From assembly GCF_045629565.1 (NCBI RefSeq), contig NZ_JAZQRL010000132.1, forward strand, positions 1-64,000: a stretch of 64,000 nucleotides of DNA, given 5' to 3'. A model generated the notes under the pieces. The model was given only the letters and a program-made list of their open reading frames with translations. It made no database searches and had not been told where the DNA came from. Numbering within the stretch: the stretch's first letter is position 1; each line of letters begins with the position of its first letter. This document shows positions 36,533 through 45,510 of the stretch, in pieces. The DNA comes from Arcticibacter sp045629565. GTDB lineage: Bacteria; Bacteroidota; Bacteroidia; Sphingobacteriales; Sphingobacteriaceae. The translations under genes and the position numbers were made by a program.

Positions 36533-38302
36533 ATGAAGATAAAATTGATAATGCTCGGGCTGATTATTTTAACCTTTAGTGGTTGTAAGAAGCTCTTAGA
36601 TGCGGATCTGCAAAATATCCGGTCGGAGGAGAATATGTATACTGATCCGATATTCGCCCAGGGTTTCGTTTTACAATCCTACCGATTAATCCCGGCCTAT
36701 TACAACAATAGTGATTTGGCAACGGACGATGCTGTTGCGAATGTTCGTGCAAATGCCTTCAGCCAATTAGCTACAGGCTCCTGGACACCTACAAATCCTT
36801 CGCTTAGTGTTTGGAACCAGTCGTACGCTGGCATCCTGTACGTTAACCAGTTTTTAGAGCATTCCAACAAGGTTAAGTGGGCGAATGATTCTTCAGCCAA
36901 CAAGCTGTTGAATTTTAGGATGAGAGGTGAAGCATTCGGTTTACGAGCCCTGCATATGTATAATTTGTTACGAAACCATGCGGGTGTAACATCAGATGGG
37001 CAACTGATGGGAGTGCCAATCATCACCGAGTTTCAGGAACCTACATCAGCAGACTTTAATCAGCCGCGCGCTACATTCGATGCATGCGTAAAGCAAATCT
37101 ACAAGGATCTCGACAGTGCTGAGTATTATCTTCCTGTTGAGTATAGGCAAATCACCTCCGTTAACCAGATTCCGACACAATATATGTCTATTACTCAAAT
37201 CCCTGAAATCTATAATCAGGCGATGGGCGAAAAGTTCAGACAGTTGTTTAACGGTTTGATCGCCAAATCCTTCAGGGCGAGGACAGCTTTACTTGCTGCT
37301 AGTCCTGCGTTTCAGCATGCAACCAACCCGGCAACGTGGGAACAGGCGGCAAATGCCGCTGCAGCTATCATCCAATATAAGGGTGGTCCAAATTCGCTAC
37401 CAGCTAACGGCTATACATTTTACGATAACCGGACTGAAATCGATGGTCTATCATTAGGAAACAATCCGTCAGAAATTATCTGGCGTGAAGTCCGTCAGAA
37501 TACGGTTTCTGCCAGGGAGACAGATAACTTCCCTCCAAGCTTGTTCGGCAACGGGTTGATTAACCCTACAGAAAATCTGGTAGAGGCTTTCCCTATGGCT
37601 AACGGGTATCCTATTGATCATGGTAGCAGCACCTACAATGCAAACAGCCCTTATGCGAACAGGGATGTGAGACTCCGTGCTTATATTATGTATGACGGGC
37701 ATCCAGATCTTACCAGTTTGAGAACAGGAAGCCGTTCGGGCTCTGCAGATGGAATCAACGTGAGGAATACATCAACACTTACCGGTTACTATATGAGAAA
37801 AACGCTCCGTTGGGACGTGAACTTGACTCCAGGATCTGTAACAGGAAGAAACCGGTATACCCCGCGTATTCGTTATACAGAGATGTTCTTAAATTATGCT
37901 GAAGCGGCTAACGAAGCCTGGGGGCCTAAGGGTACCGGCCCAAATGTGTTCTCGGCATACGACATTGTTAAGGCAATCCGTACCCGGGCATCAGTAGGAA
38001 TAGCCAACAACCATGCATATCTGGAAGAGTGTGCTGGTGATAAAGCAAAAATGCGGGAATTGATTAAAAATGAGCGTCGCCTGGAGCTTTCTTTTGAAGG
38101 ATTCCGTTTCTGGGACCTGCGCCGCTGGAAAGAAAGCCAGACGAAATTGAATGAAACAGCCCGTGGTATGGACGTCAATGGCAATGTGTTTACTCCGATA
38201 ACAGTACAGGAGCGGGTGTTTCAAGATTACATGATTTATGGACCAGTTCCTAACTCTGAAGTTTTGAAATACAATAAGCTAATGCAAAACCAGGGTTGGT
38301 AG
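36533..38302 (+). CDS. SusD-family surface glycan-binding lipoprotein (second pair)
   Basis: This lipoprotein of 589 residues has lipobox FSGC at residues 15-18 and mature Cys-Lys-Lys-Leu-Leu-Asp, typical of SusD proteins. The helical SusD core includes FGLRALHMYNLLRNHAG and the C-terminal block RELIKNERRLELSFEGFRFWDLRRWK. It partners the preceding SusC (gap 21 bases). Compared with the first SusD it is shorter and has diverged, so the two pairs probably bind different chain lengths or decorations. Confidence 0.95.
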   Translation: MKIKLIMLGLIILTFSGCKKLLDADLQNIRSEENMYTDPIFAQGFVLQSYRLIPAYYNNSDLATDDAVANVRANAFSQLATGSWTPTNPSLSVWNQSYAGILYVNQFLEHSNKVKWANDSSANKLLNFRMRGEAFGLRALHMYNLLRNHAGVTSDGQLMGVPIITEFQEPTSADFNQPRATFDACVKQIYKDLDSAEYYLPVEYRQITSVNQIPTQYMSITQIPEIYNQAMGEKFRQLFNGLIAKSFRARTALLAASPAFQHATNPATWEQAANAAAAIIQYKGGPNSLPANGYTFYDNRTEIDGLSLGNNPSEIIWREVRQNTVSARETDNFPPSLFGNGLINPTENLVEAFPMANGYPIDHGSSTYNANSPYANRDVRLRAYIMYDGHPDLTSLRTGSRSGSADGINVRNTSTLTGYYMRKTLRWDVNLTPGSVTGRNRYTPRIRYTEMFLNYAEAANEAWGPKGTGPNVFSAYDIVKAIRTRASVGIANNHAYLEECAGDKAKMRELIKNERRLELSFEGFRFWDLRRWKESQTKLNETARGMDVNGNVFTPITVQERVFQDYMIYGPVPNSEVLKYNKLMQNQGW

Positions 38303-38333
38303 TCATCAAGGTGATTTAACTTATAGATTTAAA

Positions 38334-39347
38334 ATGAAAAAGTATAAGATATTTATTGGATTGGCAGTTGCTTTGAGCACTGTAACGGGATGTATGAAGA
38401 ATAGCGATATTGATCATCCTGATTTTGATCATCAGTCGGTCTACTTTGCTTACCAGTACCCTGTACGTACCATAGTCCTGGGAGAGGATTTGTTTATAGA
38501 CAATTCCCTGGATAACGAGCATAAGTTCGAAGTCAAAGCTACACTTGGCGGTACACGAGAAAACAAGAATGATGTGGCTATTAATTTCAATATTGATGGT
38601 TCACTTCTAGCCAACTTGCATTTTTCAGGCAATGGCGGTAAAATACAGATGTTGCCTTCCAACTATTACAGCTTGGCTTCCAATCAAATCATAATTCCCA
38701 AGCGCAATATTCTGGGCGGAGTTCAGGTGCAATTAACTGATGCCTTTTTTGAGGATCCTTTGGCAATAAAAAACACATATGTTCTTCCTCTAAAGATGGA
38801 AAGCGTGCAGAACGCAGATTCTATTTTAGAGCGCAAGGATTTTGTTCTCTATGCAATAAAGTTTGTTAACCAATGGCACGGGTATTACCTCAGAAGGGGC
38901 GTTGATGTAATGACTAATGGGACTGCAACCCGTAATGTTTCCAGACATGCTCGTTATGTGGAAAATGATGAGGTGAATATGTTGTCTACGAAGTCGTTTA
39001 CGCAAATAGATTTCCCCGTAGTTTTTAAAGATCAGGGCGATAATTTTTCATGTACATTATTATTATCGTTTGATAACGCAGGGAAGTGTACTATCTCAAG
39101 CAGTCCAAACTCTCCACTTTTCACCGCCACGGGAACCGGTTCTTTTGTAAAGAAAGGCGACAAAAAGAGTTGGGGCGACACAGACCGCGATGCACTCTAT
39201 CTTGATTATCAGGTGAGCTATGCGGGGGTAACAGTTGGCAGTGGAACCAGTACGCGTGTTATAAGTGGTAACATCGCGACTAAAGATACTTTGGTAATGC
39301 GCGACCGTGCAGTGAAACATGAATTGTTTACACCAGTGATTCAATAA
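38334..39347 (+). CDS. Surface glycan-binding lipoprotein candidate (DUF1735-like)
   Basis: This predicted outer-surface lipoprotein of 337 residues has lipobox VTGC near residue 20. The N-terminal half resembles the DUF1735 immunoglobulin-like domain (FDHQSVYFAYQYPVRTIVLGED, then a strand-rich segment ending KMESVQNADS). The C-terminal half is a beta-sandwich of another type. It has no recognisable catalytic motif. Its position between the second susD and the GH10-like gene is exactly where tandem-susCD xylan operons carry their non-catalytic surface binding protein. Xylan binding is inference from that position. The exact family of the C-terminal domain is uncertain. Confidence 0.78.
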   Translation: MKKYKIFIGLAVALSTVTGCMKNSDIDHPDFDHQSVYFAYQYPVRTIVLGEDLFIDNSLDNEHKFEVKATLGGTRENKNDVAINFNIDGSLLANLHFSGNGGKIQMLPSNYYSLASNQIIIPKRNILGGVQVQLTDAFFEDPLAIKNTYVLPLKMESVQNADSILERKDFVLYAIKFVNQWHGYYLRRGVDVMTNGTATRNVSRHARYVENDEVNMLSTKSFTQIDFPVVFKDQGDNFSCTLLLSFDNAGKCTISSSPNSPLFTATGTGSFVKKGDKKSWGDTDRDALYLDYQVSYAGVTVGSGTSTRVISGNIATKDTLVMRDRAVKHELFTPVIQ

Positions 39348-39367
39348 TCACATAAACGAAAGAAATT

Positions 39368-41098
39368 ATGAATATGATTAGAAAATGGACTGGTGGGATT
39401 ACGATATGCATAGCGATGTCTTCCATCTTTGTTGCTTGTTCTAGCTTTGAAAACCGGGAGTTTACCATTGATAAACCTCAGAGCTTAATTGATCAGGAAG
39501 TCCGTGATGCCTACAAGGAGTTGAAAACCTATATCAACTATAGTGACCAACCTAATTTCAAATTAGGTGTCGAGCTCGATCTGAATGAGGTTACCAGTAA
39601 CAGTCCTTTGTACCGATTGATGCAAAGTCATTTTGATGAGGTTAACTTAACCAGATTGAACCACATGGATTTCGTAGCAGACAATACTCCAGTGACAACC
39701 AATTTTAGCAGTGCCCTGGAAGCCAATATGTCGGCAGCGATGCCTATTCATGCGGGGCACCTGGTGTGGCATGAGAAGCAACGGGATGCCTATATGAGAG
39801 GTTTAATAGCTAATGTTACTCTTCCTGGTCAATCAGGTTCTGATGTTTTGGTAAACTTTGACAACGATGCCATCGGGACAGCATATCCCACTACAAACAG
39901 CGGCGCGTCAGCAAAAGTCGTGGCGGATCCAGACGGTAAAAGTGGTAATGCGTTACGGGTTTTGAAAACCACCGGAACCGCTTTTCCTCAGTTTACTGTT
40001 ACGTTACCGGCAGGAAGGACCCTTGGACAGTATAAATCTGCGACGATAGATTTTAAAGGTGGTGGCAGCTTTGGTTTGTTCGGCTCAGGGATGCGACTAG
40101 CTATAACTTCTTCCTTAGGTGATCCGGCACTTACCGGCTACGGTGGCCCTTCTTCATTTGGAGTAGCTGATAATGTTTGGGGACGTGGAACGATCGTCCT
40201 GCCTCTTGCGAACCTGAATTTGACAGAGCAACAAAAAGAGTTAACGACTTTCATCGTTACTATTGGCTCTCAAACAGGTTCTGCCGATTACCTGTTAGAC
40301 AACCTCACCTTCAAATGGGAAACCCCAGGCGAAACCATTGTTAAAACACCGGCCGAGAAGAAAACAATTATCACTGCAGAACTGGATAAATGGATAAAGG
40401 CAATTGCCGGATCGGGTAAAGACAAAGTGAAATCCTGGAGTGTTGTCTATCAACCCATGGATGAAGCTAATCCATCACAATTGAGGAGTGGTCCTGCAAC
40501 CGGCACGCCACCTGCGAACACCTTCTATTGGCAAGATTACCTAGGTAAAGATTATGGCGCTATAGCTGTCGGTATGGTGAAACAATATGCCAATGCGGAT
40601 GCTAAGATATTCTTCACAGAAACCAACCTGGTAGACAACCCCAGCAAAATTCAGGGCTTAAAGGATTTTATCGTCTACACAGAGGAAAAAGGAGCTCAAG
40701 TTGATGGCATAGCTACGGAATTGGCACTCAACGTTGGCCAAGACAAGACGAAGGTGGAGACAATGCTTCAAGGCCTGGCCGGTACAGGAAAGCTGATTAA
40801 AATATCTGCATTAGATATTGGTACGGGGGGGGCTACACCGCAGGCTACGCCAGCTTTATACCAGGAGCAAGCTGAAATGTATAAGTGGTTTGTTAAAGCA
40901 TATAACAGTGCGATTCCTGCCGCCCAACGGGCAGGAATCACTTTCAGAAGCCCACATGATCGGGCATCCGGAGATAGCTGGCGGCCAAATGAGCCGGTTG
41001 GGTTATGGACCAGGTTCACTTCAGGCAGTACCGTCAATGCAGGCTATCAAAGAAAACCTGCATACATCGGCGTGCTGGAAGCATTTCAAGGAAACTAA
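39368..41098 (+). CDS. GH10-fold surface lipoprotein with inserted CBM, catalytic residues lost
   Basis: This 576-residue lipoprotein (lipobox FVAC) has the architecture of surface endo-xylanases from gut Bacteroides. The GH10 barrel starts at FKLGVELDLNEVTSN and is interrupted at about residues 158-318 by a jelly-roll carbohydrate-binding module (VLVNFDNDAIGTAYP to LLDNLTFKWE). It resumes and ends with PNEPVGLWTRF and YQRKPAYIGVLE. The catalytic features are gone. The acid/base motif WDVVNE reads WSVVYQ with Q362 in place of glutamate. The nucleophile motif ISELD reads ISALD with A481 in place of glutamate. The substrate-site NxMK and TQxH motifs are also replaced. It should therefore bind rather than cut xylan-like chains. 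It is the last gene of the operon, followed at once by a strong hairpin. Confidence 0.88.
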   Translation: MNMIRKWTGGITICIAMSSIFVACSSFENREFTIDKPQSLIDQEVRDAYKELKTYINYSDQPNFKLGVELDLNEVTSNSPLYRLMQSHFDEVNLTRLNHMDFVADNTPVTTNFSSALEANMSAAMPIHAGHLVWHEKQRDAYMRGLIANVTLPGQSGSDVLVNFDNDAIGTAYPTTNSGASAKVVADPDGKSGNALRVLKTTGTAFPQFTVTLPAGRTLGQYKSATIDFKGGGSFGLFGSGMRLAITSSLGDPALTGYGGPSSFGVADNVWGRGTIVLPLANLNLTEQQKELTTFIVTIGSQTGSADYLLDNLTFKWETPGETIVKTPAEKKTIITAELDKWIKAIAGSGKDKVKSWSVVYQPMDEANPSQLRSGPATGTPPANTFYWQDYLGKDYGAIAVGMVKQYANADAKIFFTETNLVDNPSKIQGLKDFIVYTEEKGAQVDGIATELALNVGQDKTKVETMLQGLAGTGKLIKISALDIGTGGATPQATPALYQEQAEMYKWFVKAYNSAIPAAQRAGITFRSPHDRASGDSWRPNEPVGLWTRFTSGSTVNAGYQRKPAYIGVLEAFQGN

Positions 41099-41137
41099 GA
41101 AATGGTTGGGGGATGATCAAAATCCCCCAGCCATTTC
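41099..41137 (+). terminator. Strong hairpin terminating the first PUL operon
   Basis: It starts at the first base after the stop codon. GAAATGGTTGGGGGAT and ATCCCCCAGCCATTTC form a 16-bp stem with one G-T wobble and a 7-base loop. No T run follows, so it may act as a terminator of the U-poor type or as a 3' stabilising end. Confidence 0.75.
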
Positions 41138-41208
41138 AAACGATCTCTTGTATGAGGCAATTTCGCCAGAAGAGAGCTAATAAATAACAAATTTATTCCA
41201 ACAGACCT

Positions 41209-41239
41209 TTTGGGTTCTGTATGAGGATGTTTAACTTTA
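41209..41239 (+). promoter_or_regulatory. Candidate promoter of the HTCS gene
   Basis: TTTG at 41209-41212 and TAACTTTA at 41232-41239 are spaced by 19 bases, close to the Bacteroidota -33/-7 consensus (last base A instead of G). The HTCS start codon lies 31 bases further on. This gives the regulator its own transcript after the hairpin. Confidence 0.5.
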
Positions 41240-41270
41240 TATAAACCAATTATATCGATAACACCTCTAC

Positions 41271-44200
41271 ATGTGGAATAAACTGTTTTTAAAAAGAACC
41301 AGCCTATTGGTCTTGGGTTTGATTTTATCTGTTCAACTGTTTGGGGAAAGACCGGATCTTAGCTTTACTACATTTACCTCCAGGGATGGTCTCTCCTCTA
41401 ACACCGTGTTTGCCATACATAAAGACCGATTCGGTTTCCTTTGGATCGCAACAGAAGATGGTCTTAACCGTTTTGATGGTACAACCTTTAAGGTATACAG
41501 ACATATAAATGGTAATGCGGTGTCGTTGCCCGCAAACCATGTTACATCCATGTTCGAAGATTCTGATGGTTCCTTGTGGATTGCAACTAACGGTGGCTCG
41601 GTCAGTATCTATGACCGGAACAGGGATGAATTTATCGAATTAAGCAAGTACAACCAATTAACTGTTGGAGTTGCAGCTAATTCAGTTTCTGAAGATGACA
41701 GGGGCAATATCTGGATTGCGTCTTACAGTGGTTTGTATGTGGTAGACCGGAAAACCCGCAAGATCAAAAGCATTTATCAATACAGCAACAAGCGGGGCAA
41801 ATTGAATACAAATACCATCATTTCCGTATTCAGGGATTCCAGGAAGACGATGTGGGTTGGAACTGACGCAGGGTTATATCGTTACAATAGGACCAGCGAT
41901 AGTTTTACCAGGCTTTTATATTCAGAAAATGGCCCTGCGACTCAATTTTCAGCCTTTGTCCTGTCCCTTAGTGAGGATAGAAATGGAAATATCCTTGTCG
42001 GGACTCAAGGAGGATTACATGTTCTCGGGCCGCAGGGGAAACGGATTAGAACGCTGAAAAAGGGTGATAATAACTCGACTGGAATTAGCAGCGATATTAT
42101 TTATGCTGTGAAAGTCGCCCAAAATGGGCTTGTATGGCTAGGGACTGAGGAAGGATTAAACCTGGTTAGTATTGACAGCGGCCGGGTATATAAGTATCGT
42201 GCAAACCGCCGCGACGAAAATAGCCTGAAGGCGAAGTCAATACGGTCAATATGCTTCGATGAAAACGGGATCAGCTGGGTAGGTACCTTTCAGGGCGGCG
42301 TTAGTAAGTACGATCCCAACTTTACAAGATTTAAACGTGTTGAAAGTAATCCGTTCGATGCTGAAGGCCTGAGTGCCCCTGTAGTAACATCATTTGTTGA
42401 TTATCCTGGCAAGGGCATTTTTGTGGGTACAGATGGTGGCGGAGTCGATATATTTAATCCGTTAAGCGGCAGTGTTTCGCATTTCTCTATTCTACCAGAT
42501 ATCCCTAACAGAAGAAATAATGCGTTGTCAGTATTGGCCCTCGAAATTACCAAAGATAAGAGGTTATGGGTCGGAACATTTTTGGACGGGGTACATGTTA
42601 TTGATCTTGCGACTGGCAAGCGTAGGCATTATATTAAGGGTGATGGCCCTGGAGATCTTAACTTCAGTGATGTTTTTTGTATTCGTGAGGATAAAGATGG
42701 TTTTGTATGGATAGGCACGAATGGAGGAGGTATTAACCTCTATAATCCCACCACCGGCTATATGGAGAAGTTGCTGAACAATCCGCTGAATGCTGAAGAC
42801 GTAAACCATCCTTCACACCCCGTTATCAGGGCACTCACAACCGATAGAGCCGGAAACATGTGGATAGGCTCTTTTGGAGGAGGTATATCCGTGTGGAACC
42901 CACTGACAAAGAAGTTTCGTTTCTATACAAGAGAGAAGAGTGGGTTGCCAACGAATTACATCACGACCATTCACGAGGATAAAAAGGGCAATGTCTGGGT
43001 CGGGACTTATGGTGGAGGACTTAGCCGGTTAGATCGGAGAACGAATCAATTTATTAGTTATTCAGAAAAAGATGGACTTGCAAACGACGCGGTTCAGAAG
43101 ATTGTTGAAGATAAAAACGGGAAAATTTGGGTGAGCACCAATAACGGGATCAGTAGTTTCGACCCTGTAACTAAGGTATTTAAAAATTATACACATCATA
43201 ACGGACTTCAGAACAGTCCGTTTGTACTCGGAGCAGGCATTTGTTTGCCTGACGGAACCGTGTTCTTTGGCGGTCAGGAAGGATTTAACTACTTCGATCC
43301 TTCAATGCTTAGAATGAATCGTAATGTTCCCTCTGTCGTTCTCACAGACTTAAGGGTGAACAACGCAGCGGTGACACCTTCAGAAGATGGACCTATAAAG
43401 CAATCAATATTGCTTTCCGAGCAAATAGATCTTAAGCATAAAGATAATTTTTCGCTTAGTTTCGTTGCCTTAAATTATACCATTTCCGAACAAAATAAGT
43501 ATGAGTATCGTCTGAAAGGCGTTGATAGAGACTGGATTCAGGCGGGAAAGGAACATACTGCCTATTATACTAATCTCGACCCGGGAAAGTATATTTTCGA
43601 AGTCAGAGCCAGCAATAACGATGGTGTCTGGAACCGAGAGGGGCGCTCTGTAATTATCCACGTTTCTCCACCATTTTGGCGTACCGCCTATGCTTATCTG
43701 TTTTACATCGTTAGCATACTTGGTCTTATCTTTTGGATCCGACACCGTGGAATCAAAAGGTTAAAGGCGAAGTTCGCCCTGGAGAAAGAACGCATTGCAG
43801 CCAGGCAACTTATAGAACAGGAGCGTCGGCATGCTGAACACCTTCACCAGATGGATCTGATGAAAATCAAGTTTCTAACGAATCTAAGTCATGAATTTAG
43901 AACGCCATTATCTCTCATTGTAGGGCCTGTTGAAACACTGATTGAGAAAATTGAAGAGCCTGCGTATTTAAGTCAATTAAGCATGGTCAAACGTAACGGG
44001 CGCCGCCTGATGAATCTGGTTAATCAGTTGCTGGATTTTAGAAAGATGGAAGAGCAAGAGTTGCGGCTCCATCTTGCGGGAGGGGATATTGTTACCTTCA
44101 TCAAGGATGTTGCTGACTCGTTCGGAGATGTTGCCGCGAGGAAAAATATATCGTTTACTTTCTCATCTGATATCGCGAATGCATTGGTGAGTTTCGATCA

Positions 44201-45434
44201 TGATAAAATAGAAAGAATCCTGTTTAACCTTCTTTCAAACGCATTCAAATTTACTCAGGAAGGAGGTGATATAGCATTGAAAATATCAGCGTCCGAACTG
44301 GAGTCACCTGCGGGCAGGATGATGTTAAATATGACGGTATCTGATTCCGGGATCGGCGTTCCCACCGAAGCCCAGGATAAGATTTTTGAACGTTTCATCC
44401 AGCATGATCCTGGCACATCAGTCATTAATCAGGGAACCGGCATTGGTCTCTCTATCGTAAAAGAGTTTGTCAGAATGCATGGAGGAACCGTGGCGTTGGA
44501 AAGTGAGGTGGGAAGGGGAAGTAGCTTCCATGTTTCCATTCCGTTTACGTTACTGGATCCGGGTCTCGGACCCATTCATGAGAAGCGGTCTCCATCGAAC
44601 AGGTCATTGGAAGAATCGGACACCATTCATCAAGAAGACAAGCAGCGGTCTCCGGAGGCCGGTACCTCCGTGCTTATCATTGAAGACGATGATGATTTCC
44701 GATTCTATATCAAGGACAACCTTAAATTGTTATATAAAATTCATGAGGCAGCCAACGGAAAGGAAGGTTGGCAAAGAGCCTTGTCGCTGCATCCCGATAT
44801 TATAGTGTGCGATGTTAATATGCCGGAGATGAATGGTATTGAGCTCAGCCGAAAGATAAAATCAGATAAGAGAACGAGCCATATTCCCGTTATTCTCTTG
44901 ACAGCTTCAACCGGTGAAGATGAGCAGATCAGAGGGCTTGAGTCTGGAGCAAATGATTACATGACCAAGCCATTCAATTTTGCTGTCTTGAACGCTAAGT
45001 TGAAAAACCTCCTTACTTTGAACCAGAAATTAAAGGAAACATATGTGAAGCAGGTTAGGGTGTCGTCAACAATTGCTGAAATAGAGTCTGAGAACGAGAA
45101 ACTCATTAAAAAGGTCCTTTTATATATCGAAGAGAATCTCAATAATCCACAGCTTTCGGTCGAAGCAATGGCTCGTAATCTTTCGATGAGCAGAGCATCG
45201 CTATACAATAAGATCCTGGAAACAACCGGTATGAGTCCGGTCGAATTCATCCGGTCTGTTAAGCTCGAAAAGGCAATTGTTTTGTTGGAGCAGAGTGATC
45301 TTTCAATCGCACAAATTGCTTACCATGTAGGGTTTTCCACGCCGAATTATTTTGCCAGGTCTTTTAAGGCTAAATATAATATGGTGCCCTCTGAGTATTT
45401 AGCCAATCGAAGAAAGATGCAGCCGACAGAGTGA
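41271..45434 (+). CDS. Hybrid two-component system regulator (HTCS)
   Basis: This 1387-residue protein senses oligosaccharides in the periplasm and activates PUL transcription from the same polypeptide. A signal anchor (about 1-24) is followed by two seven-bladed propellers made of Reg_prop repeats (about 30-700, many WIGT/WVGT blocks). Next come a Y_Y_Y domain (about 710-780) and a membrane helix (about 793-815). The kinase domain has H874 in LSHEFRTPLS and ATPase boxes NLLSNAFKFT, DSGIGV and GTGIGLSIV. The receiver has phosphoacceptor D1181 in VCDVNMPEMNG. The C-terminal AraC-type helix-turn-helix includes LSIAQIAYHVGFSTPNYFARSFK. All parts are intact. It lies between the two PUL blocks and probably controls both. 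The ligand is unknown. Confidence 0.96.
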   Translation: MWNKLFLKRTSLLVLGLILSVQLFGERPDLSFTTFTSRDGLSSNTVFAIHKDRFGFLWIATEDGLNRFDGTTFKVYRHINGNAVSLPANHVTSMFEDSDGSLWIATNGGSVSIYDRNRDEFIELSKYNQLTVGVAANSVSEDDRGNIWIASYSGLYVVDRKTRKIKSIYQYSNKRGKLNTNTIISVFRDSRKTMWVGTDAGLYRYNRTSDSFTRLLYSENGPATQFSAFVLSLSEDRNGNILVGTQGGLHVLGPQGKRIRTLKKGDNNSTGISSDIIYAVKVAQNGLVWLGTEEGLNLVSIDSGRVYKYRANRRDENSLKAKSIRSICFDENGISWVGTFQGGVSKYDPNFTRFKRVESNPFDAEGLSAPVVTSFVDYPGKGIFVGTDGGGVDIFNPLSGSVSHFSILPDIPNRRNNALSVLALEITKDKRLWVGTFLDGVHVIDLATGKRRHYIKGDGPGDLNFSDVFCIREDKDGFVWIGTNGGGINLYNPTTGYMEKLLNNPLNAEDVNHPSHPVIRALTTDRAGNMWIGSFGGGISVWNPLTKKFRFYTREKSGLPTNYITTIHEDKKGNVWVGTYGGGLSRLDRRTNQFISYSEKDGLANDAVQKIVEDKNGKIWVSTNNGISSFDPVTKVFKNYTHHNGLQNSPFVLGAGICLPDGTVFFGGQEGFNYFDPSMLRMNRNVPSVVLTDLRVNNAAVTPSEDGPIKQSILLSEQIDLKHKDNFSLSFVALNYTISEQNKYEYRLKGVDRDWIQAGKEHTAYYTNLDPGKYIFEVRASNNDGVWNREGRSVIIHVSPPFWRTAYAYLFYIVSILGLIFWIRHRGIKRLKAKFALEKERIAARQLIEQERRHAEHLHQMDLMKIKFLTNLSHEFRTPLSLIVGPVETLIEKIEEPAYLSQLSMVKRNGRRLMNLVNQLLDFRKMEEQELRLHLAGGDIVTFIKDVADSFGDVAARKNISFTFSSDIANALVSFDHDKIERILFNLLSNAFKFTQEGGDIALKISASELESPAGRMMLNMTVSDSGIGVPTEAQDKIFERFIQHDPGTSVINQGTGIGLSIVKEFVRMHGGTVALESEVGRGSSFHVSIPFTLLDPGLGPIHEKRSPSNRSLEESDTIHQEDKQRSPEAGTSVLIIEDDDDFRFYIKDNLKLLYKIHEAANGKEGWQRALSLHPDIIVCDVNMPEMNGIELSRKIKSDKRTSHIPVILLTASTGEDEQIRGLESGANDYMTKPFNFAVLNAKLKNLLTLNQKLKETYVKQVRVSSTIAEIESENEKLIKKVLLYIEENLNNPQLSVEAMARNLSMSRASLYNKILETTGMSPVEFIRSVKLEKAIVLLEQSDLSIAQIAYHVGFSTPNYFARSFKAKYNMVPSEYLANRRKMQPTE

Positions 45435-45454
45435 GCAAGCATGACAGTGGTGAA

Positions 45455-45489
45455 AAAGAAAGGAGAGTGCAACGCACGCTCCTTTCTTT
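45455..45489 (+). terminator. Bidirectional terminator between HTCS and the reverse-strand susD
   Basis: AAAGAAAGGAG and CTCCTTTCTTT form an 11-bp outer stem, and GTGC/GCAC continues the stem inside after one mismatch. T-rich sequence follows on the + side and an A-rich tract precedes it, so it can end both convergent transcripts. Confidence 0.85.
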
Positions 45490-45510
45490 TGTTTATTGTC
45501 TAATCCAAAT

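Noticed and set aside
45440..45510. Repeat or attachment site after the HTCS gene
   Set aside because: The sequence is fully explained as a bidirectional terminator hairpin.
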